Virus record (IMG/VR): IMGVR_UViG_3300048042_000021
Span: 1 to 33,846 of that record
Reading direction: 5' to 3' (one strand)
DNA from: a virus
Length of the DNA: 33,846 bases
Shown: positions 10,661 through 18,679 of the stretch, piece after piece
Layout: each line of letters starts with the position of its first letter
How positions within the stretch are numbered: the first letter of the stretch is position 1
Translations under genes and position numbers: made by a program
Notes under the pieces: model-generated
What the model was told of the DNA's origin: nothing
Databases searched by the model: none
The model's input: the letters and a program-made list of their open reading frames with translations, nothing else

Positions 10661-13294
10661 TTATAGCGTTACATTTAGATTCAAAATTCTAGATGCTTCA
10701 TCAGTTCTTCTATTGTTAATTTGTTGATTAACTGATCCTAATAATTGATTCCATCTAAGTAGTTCTATAATTGCTTGTGCATAATTACCGGCGGTAAGTT
10801 GCTGAGCAAAAGTACTACTCATAAACGGAATAGGACAAATATTAAAGCAAAAACTAACAATTACGTCAAATTGTGCCTGAGTTATTAATGCCCCGCCGCA
10901 GCCGCTATATACACCATCTGTTATTACTGGTACCAATTTAATTGGATCACCCTGATCATACAGGTCTTGATTTAATAATCCCATAATCTCATCATCACTA
11001 AGTCCTTGACTCCAAGGTATCTGACCATCAGATGTATTTGTATATCGATTTGATATTTCGTCAGGTGTAAGTGCATGACCTACACCGATACAAATTTGAC
11101 CACCCAAATCAGTATAAGGTAATGGATTAAATCCTTCATACTTAATTAAAAATTGTATTCCCAATGCACTCAATTGATATGATGACGCTGATGCTAAATT
11201 TGAATTAGGTCCTTGGAATGAATATTGTGGTACACCATTAACATAATCAGTTCCTATCCAAGTTCCTGGTTGCATACCTGAGATCGGAATACCAACTAAT
11301 GGTCCAGGTATTGTTGCACCAGGAATAATAGAACCTAATTGCATTGGTAATCCAGTAAATTGATCAATCAATGGATTACCACTAGTTTCACTAATATAAC
11401 TATCGGTTCCAACTAGTGTACCTGCATGATATGGATATGGTTCATGAAATGGTAATCTATAAAGTATTGTTTCTCTATCAATTGGTGAATATGCCCCCGG
11501 ACCAAATATTTGATTATCTTGTTGATCAATATCAGTTGGAGGTACTGGCATTTGTCCTTGTTTGGCCCATCTATACATTTCTTTGTGTTCGTCTGGACTT
11601 ACACTCAATGAATCAAGCTGATCAACTTCAACAGTATACACGGCAATTCTTTCTAATTTTTCAATAATGTTACTAAATTCATTTAATGTATGAAAAGCAT
11701 CAATTATTATATTCCTACCAGCTACAACATTAATATCTTCGTAAGCTGATACCCATACATCTAACCCGCTTGCAATGAAAATACTATCATTTGGTGATAA
11801 TAAATCTATCTGACCTTGTGCTCCAATAACTATACTTTCATTCGATTGTATAACCATAACATTAATAGAATTTATGTTTAGATTCATGTCTGATTGTATA
11901 ACCATGCTATTCATAGATACTACGTTTATATTACCCGCAGCCAATATATGGATGTTACCCATCGAACCTATTTCTATATTAGCATTAGCATTTATAGTAA
12001 CGTTACCACCAGAATTGAGTAACAAGTCTAGATTTGAAGTTATGTGTATCAAGTTGTCAGCTTGTATGTAAATATTAGAATTTGATTGTATAGCAATATT
12101 GTTATTCGAATTTATAAAGATATTACCATTTGCCTTAATATAAATATTACCCCAATGTGATTTTTGTCCACCTGGGGGAGTTGGTGGACCGTCTGCTGTA
12201 TCAAATATATTACCTGCTGATCTGGCATGAATATTACCTGCATAAGTGTATATGTTCCCTGCTGTTAAGTTAAAGTCCATATTACATTCAATATTGATGT
12301 TACCACCGTTTGCTTGCTTATCCATGCTAGGCGCACTAGGATTAGGGACATTAACGTCATTTCTCGCCTTCATATTGATAGTACGACCAGCTTCAATATT
12401 CACATCAATATCACCACGAAAGTTCAAACTACCTTGGCTTCGTATGCTTATATCTTTCATTCCATAGATATCAATGGTACCATCTGAATTCATATTAAGC
12501 CAATTACTACCATCAGCACTATTAATGTATATACTACCATCGGTATCACTTATTAATACTTGTGTACCAGTACGAGTACGCAATCTAATAAATGCTTGTC
12601 CTGGATTATCATCCATAACGAACTGATTTTGTAATGGAGTCAATATACCGTAAACAGAATTTGGAGGGTCAGTTCTTCTAGCACCTGATGTACTAGTTCC
12701 TCTCAATATATCTTGGTCTAATCCTTGTATTTGTAATTGACTAGCTAATGGAGTGAATACAGGTCTGGCCGACATAGCTATCTGTAAATTACTACTTGCT
12801 TTATTATATTCAACGACTGGTAATGAATCAGCGTTGTCAATAGTAGCTTGCCCAGGTCCAGCCGTAGCAACCGTACCTGGAATACCAGGAACCATATGAT
12901 TCATATTTTGTTGATAAAGACAAGCAAACCATATACCTCGTCCAGAATCACCATTGATAAAACATACTACGACTTCGTTATTCAAATCAGGTGGAACGAA
13001 CCACATACCATAACTGGTTTGCGAACTAGTCCAGGACGTTCCGCCAGCCATAACGTTATAAACATTTGATGCACCACCAAATGGACTTGCATAATTGCAT
13101 ATAAACCAGCTATTTGGATCGTTTGGATCACCACCTAATTCTGGTATCCAAACTGATAATCTACCCATTGATATAACATCATCAATTAATCTAACAAACC
13201 CAACATAAATGCTATTAAGCGGCGCAGCTCGACCGTCAGCAACTAATTCAAATCCTCTTGGTGTATCTCTTGTTCGCTTGAATCCTGATTCCAT
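10661..13294 (-). CDS. Baseplate hub spike with C-terminal lysozyme, gp5-like
   Basis: 877 aa. N-terminus (about 25-140): OB-fold of the gp5/VgrG type, seen as YVGFVRLIDDVISMGRLSVW, then NNEVVVCFINGDSGRGIWFA. Residues about 230-520: a long beta-helix of short I/N/G repeats (NIYIKANGNIFINSNNNI and similar), the triangular spike. Residues about 705-877: a T4-type (GH24) lysozyme with KYEGFNPLPYTDLGG and CIGVGHALT. In T4 gp5 the lysozyme lies between OB-fold and spike; here it is last. The catalytic triad of T4 lysozyme is Glu11, Asp20, Thr26; the equivalents are Glu720, Asp729 and Cys735, so spacing is kept but Thr is replaced by Cys. The protein would pierce the outer membrane and cut peptidoglycan during injection. 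The ribosome site is AGGAATAATTT before the ATG. It has no own late motif and is read with the upstream hub genes. Confidence 0.9.
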   Translation of the reverse strand: MESGFKRTRDTPRGFELVADGRAAPLNSIYVGFVRLIDDVISMGRLSVWIPELGGDPNDPNSWFICNYASPFGGASNVYNVMAGGTSWTSSQTSYGMWFVPPDLNNEVVVCFINGDSGRGIWFACLYQQNMNHMVPGIPGTVATAGPGQATIDNADSLPVVEYNKASSNLQIAMSARPVFTPLASQLQIQGLDQDILRGTSTSGARRTDPPNSVYGILTPLQNQFVMDDNPGQAFIRLRTRTGTQVLISDTDGSIYINSADGSNWLNMNSDGTIDIYGMKDISIRSQGSLNFRGDIDVNIEAGRTINMKARNDVNVPNPSAPSMDKQANGGNINIECNMDFNLTAGNIYTYAGNIHARSAGNIFDTADGPPTPPGGQKSHWGNIYIKANGNIFINSNNNIAIQSNSNIYIQADNLIHITSNLDLLLNSGGNVTINANANIEIGSMGNIHILAAGNINVVSMNSMVIQSDMNLNINSINVMVIQSNESIVIGAQGQIDLLSPNDSIFIASGLDVWVSAYEDINVVAGRNIIIDAFHTLNEFSNIIEKLERIAVYTVEVDQLDSLSVSPDEHKEMYRWAKQGQMPVPPTDIDQQDNQIFGPGAYSPIDRETILYRLPFHEPYPYHAGTLVGTDSYISETSGNPLIDQFTGLPMQLGSIIPGATIPGPLVGIPISGMQPGTWIGTDYVNGVPQYSFQGPNSNLASASSYQLSALGIQFLIKYEGFNPLPYTDLGGQICIGVGHALTPDEISNRYTNTSDGQIPWSQGLSDDEIMGLLNQDLYDQGDPIKLVPVITDGVYSGCGGALITQAQFDVIVSFCFNICPIPFMSSTFAQQLTAGNYAQAIIELLRWNQLLGSVNQQINNRRTDEASRILNLNVTL

Positions 13295-13318
13295 AAATTA
13301 TTCCTATCATCGCTTAAA

Positions 13319-15448
13319 TTAAGGTGTAACCGTAGTGGTTATACTTTGTGAAAATATATCCTTAGCCCCGTTTAATGTCTGCGTAAAACTTCCATGTTTA
13401 AAACTATTAGTTACTGCCATTACCATATATGCACCATTATATAATGCACTTGTAGAATCAAATACCATAATTCCTGTACTTGGATTATAGTTAGTTCCGG
13501 TTCGGAAAGCTAATATAAACATACACGAAGTAGATAAAAATGGTGCCCTTGGATCATTTGCGCCATTTGATGACGAACCTTGACCAAGTTGTCCTGCAAG
13601 TACATTCTCATCTACATTACCCAGACCCATCCAATATGGGTCTCCTCTAATTTCTAGATCAACTATCATAAATGAAGGTACGTTACTAGTTAATTGTTGC
13701 AAGTAATTACTAACAAAAGCTCGACTATCTGGAATATCGCCAGGAGTTGATATTGTACAAGCTTTATTAGCGTCGGATAGAATATCTGTCCTTTGTGCTG
13801 TAGGCATATTTATTGGTCTGGTAACCAATGTAAATACAGCACTGGTTCCTATAGTAACCTGATCTTCTAAATAAGAAGTACCTCCTGAATCAGATTGAAG
13901 AGATGTAATATTAAGAGGCTTATTAAGATATCCAGCTCTAATAAGTTGATCCATAGCGCTATTACTCTGCATTAATGGTCCTTGGGTGCTGTTAGAATAA
14001 TTATTCAAAGCTAACCATTGAGGTTGTGATAGCTGCCATGCACTATCAATACTAATATCAAAATTAATAACTTCAGTGTTCAATCCGGTATAGATATAAT
14101 CATATACTTTAGTTAATGCTCCTGCACTTGCCAAATTAGAAAGTTTTGTTACTTGAGTTCCCGGGGTATTTTCTAATTGAGCTGTTAAATTATTTGTAGT
14201 TGGCACAATTGTAGTCGTATATGGTATTATATTGTATAATACTGATCGAGTATAATCATTTAATGGAGTAGTACAAAATGCACCCAATACCGTTACGGCA
14301 TGTATTTTTACCCAAGTTGCTACCCCTGTACTAGATATATTCGCAGCATTGTTAGGACCAGTGTTTGTTCCTATCCATGTATTTACATCAGGACATGTTG
14401 CTATCACAGCATTAATTATCGATTCTATTGACGCGCCGTTAGAGATAGTAAAAGTAGTTACTCCTCCATTTGGTGTTATTATCATATCGGCTGCTCGTTG
14501 TGATGTCCAATCAGTTTGCTGACCTTGTCTGAATGTCCAACCTTGCATATTAGTTGGTACATTGAAGCTATAATAAATTGTTGATGTTGTATTCAATGGA
14601 GGCGTAGTAACATTTATTGATGTAGTTGGCAGAACAGATTCTGGCGAATAATCAATACGACTAGCTTGTAGATTCAATTGCGTTGCAAAATTTATAAAGA
14701 ATTCTTTAAGAGTTGATGCTGTTACAGTAAGTTTTGCTGCAGGAATAGATATCTCATTACTATGGCCTATATCGCCATCAAATGCACCTGTTAATTTATA
14801 TACGCTGCCACCTTCAGTAACTTTAACGTCTATATCTAGAATAATGACTCTATACAATGTATAAAATAGTGTCGGTGACATTACAGTACCGTCTGCATTA
14901 TATCCGTTAAACCAAACCTCTATGAAGTATGGTGCTCTTGCCCAACTTTGAACTCTATTGGATGCGATCAATTTGTCTATTAAACTCATACCATATGGTT
15001 CAAGAATTGTCATAGACCATGTTGTACTCGTTGTATTTAGATGATTTGGTCCCGGTGAACATGCATTTACAAATTCGTATTCTGTTATATTAAACCCAGC
15101 CGTAACTCCACTTTCAGCAATAATAACCTTAGATATTCCATTAAATGATGAATACGATCCAGTAGTTACATTATTTGCAGTTGTTTCATCAGTTAATGAA
15201 AATCGTATATGATATGTATAATTTGCATACACATTTAGTGGATTTTGGACAGGAGTAATATTAAGTCCACCAGTTTGGTTTGATTGTGCAACTGTTTGTG
15301 TAGTTGTACTTGATTGGGTTGAAACGGATTGTGTTACCTGGTTACCAGTTGAAGAATTTGTAGTAACTGAAGGATTACCTGATGTAACATTGTTTATATT
15401 ATCAATATTTTGTACATTTGTGGGTGGTATAGGATTAGGTGCAACCAT
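13319..15448 (-). CDS. Probable baseplate hub/tail structural protein, family not recognised
   Basis: 709 aa from the ATG at 15448. The frame is open 22 codons further upstream, but that part overlaps the gp53-like gene and has no ribosome site. The chosen ATG has AGGA 8 nt upstream and overlaps the preceding stop as TAATG. The first 75 residues are Asn/Ser/Thr/Gln-rich and probably disordered. From about 80 the chain becomes folded: NVYANYTYHIRFSLTDE, EYEFVN, then SMTILEPYGMSLIDKLIAS. It lies between gp53-like and gp5-like genes and is translationally coupled to the former. In T4 the spike gp5 sits on hub gp27; a protein encoded directly before gp5 is a good candidate for that partner, but I see no sequence proof of a gp27 fold. 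Confidence 0.72.
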   Translation of the reverse strand: MVAPNPIPPTNVQNIDNINNVTSGNPSVTTNSSTGNQVTQSVSTQSSTTTQTVAQSNQTGGLNITPVQNPLNVYANYTYHIRFSLTDETTANNVTTGSYSSFNGISKVIIAESGVTAGFNITEYEFVNACSPGPNHLNTTSTTWSMTILEPYGMSLIDKLIASNRVQSWARAPYFIEVWFNGYNADGTVMSPTLFYTLYRVIILDIDVKVTEGGSVYKLTGAFDGDIGHSNEISIPAAKLTVTASTLKEFFINFATQLNLQASRIDYSPESVLPTTSINVTTPPLNTTSTIYYSFNVPTNMQGWTFRQGQQTDWTSQRAADMIITPNGGVTTFTISNGASIESIINAVIATCPDVNTWIGTNTGPNNAANISSTGVATWVKIHAVTVLGAFCTTPLNDYTRSVLYNIIPYTTTIVPTTNNLTAQLENTPGTQVTKLSNLASAGALTKVYDYIYTGLNTEVINFDISIDSAWQLSQPQWLALNNYSNSTQGPLMQSNSAMDQLIRAGYLNKPLNITSLQSDSGGTSYLEDQVTIGTSAVFTLVTRPINMPTAQRTDILSDANKACTISTPGDIPDSRAFVSNYLQQLTSNVPSFMIVDLEIRGDPYWMGLGNVDENVLAGQLGQGSSSNGANDPRAPFLSTSCMFILAFRTGTNYNPSTGIMVFDSTSALYNGAYMVMAVTNSFKHGSFTQTLNGAKDIFSQSITTTVTP

Positions 15449-15783
15449 TATAGATATCCTGACAACGATGTTCTGGTTGGAACATATATTGTTATTCCGG
15501 TAACAAAGTCCCAAATTGGATCTTTAATAATATTTGGATTTCTAAGCATAAAAACCCACCATAGTTGTGGAGTTCCATATAAACTGTAACTGAGAAGGTC
15601 GGCCCTATATTGATACATTGGGTCAAGGGTCATAAGAGTATCACTATTATTTGGTCTTACAAATACTTGGCTCCAGAAATCTAAATACGGTAAATTATCA
15701 ACATTAACCTGAGGCGTATTATAATAAGGACTGCTAGGCAAATAATTTGCTGATTGTATGGTTGTAATTGCTGAAGATGCCAT
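15448..15783 (-). CDS. Small baseplate wedge protein, gp53-like
   Basis: 111 aa from the ATG at 15783. An ATG three codons upstream (15792) directly abuts an AGGAGG, which is too close to use; the same AGGAGG is 9 nt from 15783, so the ribosome site decides the start. The core YRADLLSYSLYGTPQLWWVF, followed by LRNPNIIKDPIWDF and a C-terminal ITIYVPTR, is the pattern of gp53/LysM-like baseplate proteins ('R.D.ls...YG.....W......N.i.DP'). In T4, gp53 clamps neighbouring wedges together at the hub. The start overlaps the upstream stop (TAATG) and the stop overlaps the next start, so three genes are coupled in translation. Confidence 0.75.
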   Translation of the reverse strand: MASSAITTIQSANYLPSSPYYNTPQVNVDNLPYLDFWSQVFVRPNNSDTLMTLDPMYQYRADLLSYSLYGTPQLWWVFMLRNPNIIKDPIWDFVTGITIYVPTRTSLSGYL

Positions 15784-16544
15784 TAAATCCATCCTCCTTG
15801 AATTGATCCCGTTTGGCTCTGCGTCATTAATGCGCCTGATCTAAATTGGTCAAGATTAAATACCGTTCTTAATACACTCGGAGTATTTTGTACTGTTAAA
15901 CTGACAGAAATATTAAACAATGCCGGAAGCCAAACTGACCCCTTTTGGGTATCTAAATAGCTATTGTTACCACCTGATTGTACCACCGATGTAAACATTA
16001 ATGTTGTAGAAATTGCAGTAGCTCCTGACGTAGTTGACAAATACGCCGTATCAATAGGTACATAATCTACATCATTTGGAAATGTTACTCCAAAATTTGT
16101 TACGATAACTGGCAATTGATTAAACATATAATCACCATATGCATCAAACAATAATACAGGCGGAGGCGTTCCGGACGGTGCAGTAGTATTAGTAGCTTGT
16201 CCAAAATACATTTTAGTAACAGTTTGCAAAAAATGAATACATGCTACAGCATACACACCTTCTGTTTGATTTTGAACGCTAAATTGTCCATCTATAGTTA
16301 ATTTAACTGCATTAGTTCTTGTGTACGCATACATTTCTTGATTGGTATGTACCAAATCAATATTTGTATAAGAGACGTCTTGCGCATATGTAATGGTAGG
16401 CTGATATGGCCATACCATTCCATTGGTGGCTCGTAATGGATTAATTAATCCTGTTCCATACACTGTCGAAACTGCCGCCGGTTTAGCCCGTAATCTAACA
16501 CGTCTGGCATTAGCATCAGAATCATTACTTGAGAAACTACCCAT
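15783..16544 (-). CDS. Tail/baseplate structural protein, possibly tail-tube cap type
   Basis: 253 aa. First gene of the minus-strand baseplate operon, 27 nt downstream of a perfect TATAAATA late promoter, with AAAGGA before the ATG. Notable stretches are NGMVWPYQPTITYAQDVSYT, PPPVLLFDAYGDYMFNQLPV, VTNFGVTFPNDVDYVP and LFNISVSLTVQNTPSVLRTV near the end, followed by a Gly-rich tail ending GGWI. The pattern 'lfdaYG...nqlPviv.nf....P.dvDYvP......iP..f.i.l.l....s' is one I associate with tube-initiator or tube-cap-like proteins of T4-type myoviruses (gp48/gp54 position). That assignment is tentative. The neighbours make a tail or baseplate role likely. Confidence 0.65.
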   Translation of the reverse strand: MGSFSSNDSDANARRVRLRAKPAAVSTVYGTGLINPLRATNGMVWPYQPTITYAQDVSYTNIDLVHTNQEMYAYTRTNAVKLTIDGQFSVQNQTEGVYAVACIHFLQTVTKMYFGQATNTTAPSGTPPPVLLFDAYGDYMFNQLPVIVTNFGVTFPNDVDYVPIDTAYLSTTSGATAISTTLMFTSVVQSGGNNSYLDTQKGSVWLPALFNISVSLTVQNTPSVLRTVFNLDQFRSGALMTQSQTGSIQGGWI

Positions 16545-16571
16545 TATTATATCCTTTAAAGTATGTTACAT

Positions 16572-16579
16572 TATTTATA
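16572..16579 (-). promoter_or_regulatory. Late promoter (perfect TATAAATA) for the baseplate operon
   Basis: The minus strand reads TATAAATA, the exact T4 late consensus, 27 nt before the start codon at 16544. It sits in the divergent gap shared with the gp55 gene. Confidence 0.85.
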
Positions 16580-16612
16580 GTGCTTATTAAGTGTATGGTT
16601 AATAAAGATAAT

Positions 16613-16640
16613 TTGACAATACATAGTTTTGTCATATATT
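16613..16640 (+). promoter_or_regulatory. Early (sigma70-type) promoter for gp55
   Basis: TTGACA at 16613-16618, 16-nt spacer, TATATT at 16635-16640. The predicted transcript start is about 30 nt before the chosen ATG at 16677. It diverges from the late promoter at 16572-16579. Confidence 0.72.
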
Positions 16641-16676
16641 ATAGTATTTTGCATGGATTTATCAAAAAGGATCATA

Positions 16677-18512
16677 ATGAACAAAAATTTACCTACTAAA
16701 ATAAAATATTTGACAAATAAAGACTTATTGGAAGAGATTCATTTAAGCAAATCGACTTATTGTGAATTTATTGATCCTAAATACAGTAACTATGATATAA
16801 TAGTTGATAATTTAGGTAAAGTGACACAAGATTTATTAAATGATGTTCGCAAGCGTAAAGTAACACAAGAAACAATACGACGCAAAAAAGAAATGATATC
16901 AAAAGGTATTAAAAATCCAGTAATTAATTTTACATTAGATGATATACCTCAAGAAAATATAGTAATCAGACTAATGACTTTTGACCATATCCCTATTAAT
17001 GAGGAGCGAATTCATAAAGCTAAGACCGAAGCAGAAAAGCATATAAAATGTAATTTTCCTCCTTTTCAACATTTTATAATAAAAGAAGGTGAATTCTATA
17101 TTGTAGGAAAAAGTCATTGGCAAGGCGGTATAGAAAACGGATGGTTTAATATTGAGCACGGAAAAATGACAAATAGATTAGCTCTTATGTTTATGAAATT
17201 AGTAGAAAGATACGGTCATAGAGGGAATTGGAGAGGGTATTGTGTAGATGAAACCACCGAAGCATTAACCCAACGCGGTTGGCTAGGAATTGATGATATA
17301 AACGAGACAGATATTATTTTATCATATGATGAAGGTAATCTGAAATGGTCTAAGATTAAATCTATATTTAGAGATCATTTTGACGGATTAATGCATAATC
17401 TCACTGTTACGGGTATGGATGCATTAATTACACCAAATCATAAATTAGTAACCGGTCGAGGACTTATTGAAGCTGAATATCTATTAGAATCAGATAAAGT
17501 CATTCTGATGGGTAATGAAATTCAGTCAGATTCGATTGAGATATATAATAATGACATTGTAGAATTATTAGGTTGGATAGTAACAGAAGGGTGTTATGAA
17601 TGGAATGAAGAACATAAAATAAAACGAATCACAATATATCAAAATCCGGGAGATAGTGCAGATAGAATCAGAAGCCGTTTAACTAACTTAAATTTTAAAT
17701 TCAGTGAATCACTACGATTGAACAATATATGTTTTGCTATATCACGTCCGGATTCTAGAAAAATTATAGAAATATTACCTACAAAAAACCTAAATATGAA
17801 TTTTCTACTTTCATTAACTGCTAATCAACGAAATATGTTAGTTAACACTATGATAGATGGTGACGGATGGAGAGTAGGTAACTATCGTCGATATACTCAA
17901 AAAAATAAAGAATGTGTAGATATGTTTCAAATTTTATGCACCATGTCTGGTATTAAAACCAATAGCCATTATATACAAAATCATAAATCATTTGGAAAAC
18001 TTACTAGTTACTATAATATTAATTTGTTTTCAAAGAGAAGAAATAATACTAAAGTAGAATGCATAGACTTTCATGGAGGTAAAAGAAATGGTAAAGGTCT
18101 CATTGGACGTGGAAAAATAACTCATCCAAATGAGCCAACTACTTATTACAATGGAATGGTATGGTGTCCTGAAACTGAATATGGGTGTTTCATTGCCAGA
18201 AGAAATGGAAAAGTGTACTTAACTGGAAATACATATCTAGACGAAATGAAAAATCAAGCATTATTACAGCTGAGTCAAATAGGTTTACAATTTGATGAGA
18301 GTAGAAGTGCTCAACCAAATCCATTCTCATATTATACACAAGTATTAGCAAATAGTTTTACAAGAGTATTAAACATAGAAAAGAAAAATCAAAATATTCG
18401 AGATGATTTATTAACTATGCACGGGGCAAACCCATCGTATACAAGGACAACAGACAATGAGATTGCAGCTAAAAAGTTAGCAGATACAGTCGTAAAACCG
18501 CCAGAAGCGTAA
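16677..18512 (+). CDS. 55: Late-transcription sigma factor gp55, interrupted by an intein
   Basis: 611 aa precursor; 281 aa after splicing. gp55 binds host RNA polymerase, replaces the host sigma factor and reads TATAAATA late promoters. The extein reads through the splice joint as GHRGNWRGY|TYLDEMKNQALLQ, then PFSYYTQVLANSFTRVLN and EKKNQNIRDDLL, the sigma region 2 pattern of T4-type gp55. The N-extein (188 aa) is long compared with T4 gp55 (185 aa in all). The ATG at 16677 is chosen because AAAGGA lies 5 nt upstream; the frame is open to a TTG at 16629, but that falls inside the promoter, and the ATG at 16653 has no ribosome site. Downstream come gp47 and gp46, as in T4. No partner gp33 is seen in this window. 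Confidence 0.9.
   Translation: MNKNLPTKIKYLTNKDLLEEIHLSKSTYCEFIDPKYSNYDIIVDNLGKVTQDLLNDVRKRKVTQETIRRKKEMISKGIKNPVINFTLDDIPQENIVIRLMTFDHIPINEERIHKAKTEAEKHIKCNFPPFQHFIIKEGEFYIVGKSHWQGGIENGWFNIEHGKMTNRLALMFMKLVERYGHRGNWRGYCVDETTEALTQRGWLGIDDINETDIILSYDEGNLKWSKIKSIFRDHFDGLMHNLTVTGMDALITPNHKLVTGRGLIEAEYLLESDKVILMGNEIQSDSIEIYNNDIVELLGWIVTEGCYEWNEEHKIKRITIYQNPGDSADRIRSRLTNLNFKFSESLRLNNICFAISRPDSRKIIEILPTKNLNMNFLLSLTANQRNMLVNTMIDGDGWRVGNYRRYTQKNKECVDMFQILCTMSGIKTNSHYIQNHKSFGKLTSYYNINLFSKRRNNTKVECIDFHGGKRNGKGLIGRGKITHPNEPTTYYNGMVWCPETEYGCFIARRNGKVYLTGNTYLDEMKNQALLQLSQIGLQFDESRSAQPNPFSYYTQVLANSFTRVLNIEKKNQNIRDDLLTMHGANPSYTRTTDNEIAAKKLADTVVKPPEA
17241..18230 (+). mobile_element. Intein with LAGLIDADG endonuclease inside gp55
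   Basis: 330 aa in frame, from Cys1 (CVDETTEALTQRGWLGI, block A) to a terminal Asn (NGKVYLTGN) followed by Thr of the extein. Block B is seen as LTVTGMDALITPNHKLVTG, with the TPNH motif. The two LAGLIDADG helices are LLGWIVTEGCYEW and MLVNTMIDGDGWRV, so the homing nuclease looks complete, with an acidic residue in each. The C-terminal block is YGCFIARRNGKVYLTGN; the penultimate residue is Gly rather than His, a variant common in phage inteins. Splicing would join Tyr to Thr in the conserved GY/TYLDEM of sigma region 2. The frame is intact on both sides. Confidence 0.93.
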
Positions 18513-18521
18513 TCAATAATT

Positions 18522-18529
18522 GATAAATA
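18522..18529 (+). promoter_or_regulatory. Possible late promoter upstream of the VSR-like gene
   Basis: GATAAATA on the plus strand, the same octamer as the minus-strand site at 31094-31101. It is about 150 nt before the next gene, much farther than the other late motifs, so it may be chance in AT-rich DNA. Confidence 0.3.
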
Positions 18530-18576
18530 TATAGTAATGTTTAGATTAAGTACATACATGATGCATTTTATGACAT

Positions 18577-18606
18577 TGACATATCACCAGTATATACAGC
18601 ATACTA
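18577..18606 (+). promoter_or_regulatory. Probable sigma70-type promoter for VSR-like gene, gp47 and gp46
   Basis: TTGACA at 18577-18582, 18-nt spacer, CATACT at 18601-18606. The -35 is perfect, the -10 weaker. The -10 lies inside a nested palindrome (18594-18624). Confidence 0.5.
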
Positions 18607-18624
18607 ATAGTATGAAAAGTATAC
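18594..18624. repeat. Nested palindrome over the promoter -10
   Basis: Outer arms TATAC (18594-18598) and GTATA (18620-18624); inner arms CATACT (18601-18606) and AGTATG (18610-18615) around a 3-nt centre. It could be an operator for a dimeric repressor or a 5' leader hairpin. Confidence 0.55.
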
Positions 18625-18679
18625 GTGATTATTATTAATGAATTTAGCTGACATAAACATAAATTTTGGAATTTAGATT

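Noticed and set aside
15449-15514. 22-codon extension of the 709-aa protein
   Set aside because: It overlaps the gp53-like gene and lacks a ribosome site; ATG 15448 has AGGA and forms a TAATG coupling.
16629-16676. 16-residue N-terminal extension of gp55 from a TTG
   Set aside because: It begins inside the promoter and has no ribosome site; the ATG at 16677 has AAAGGA.
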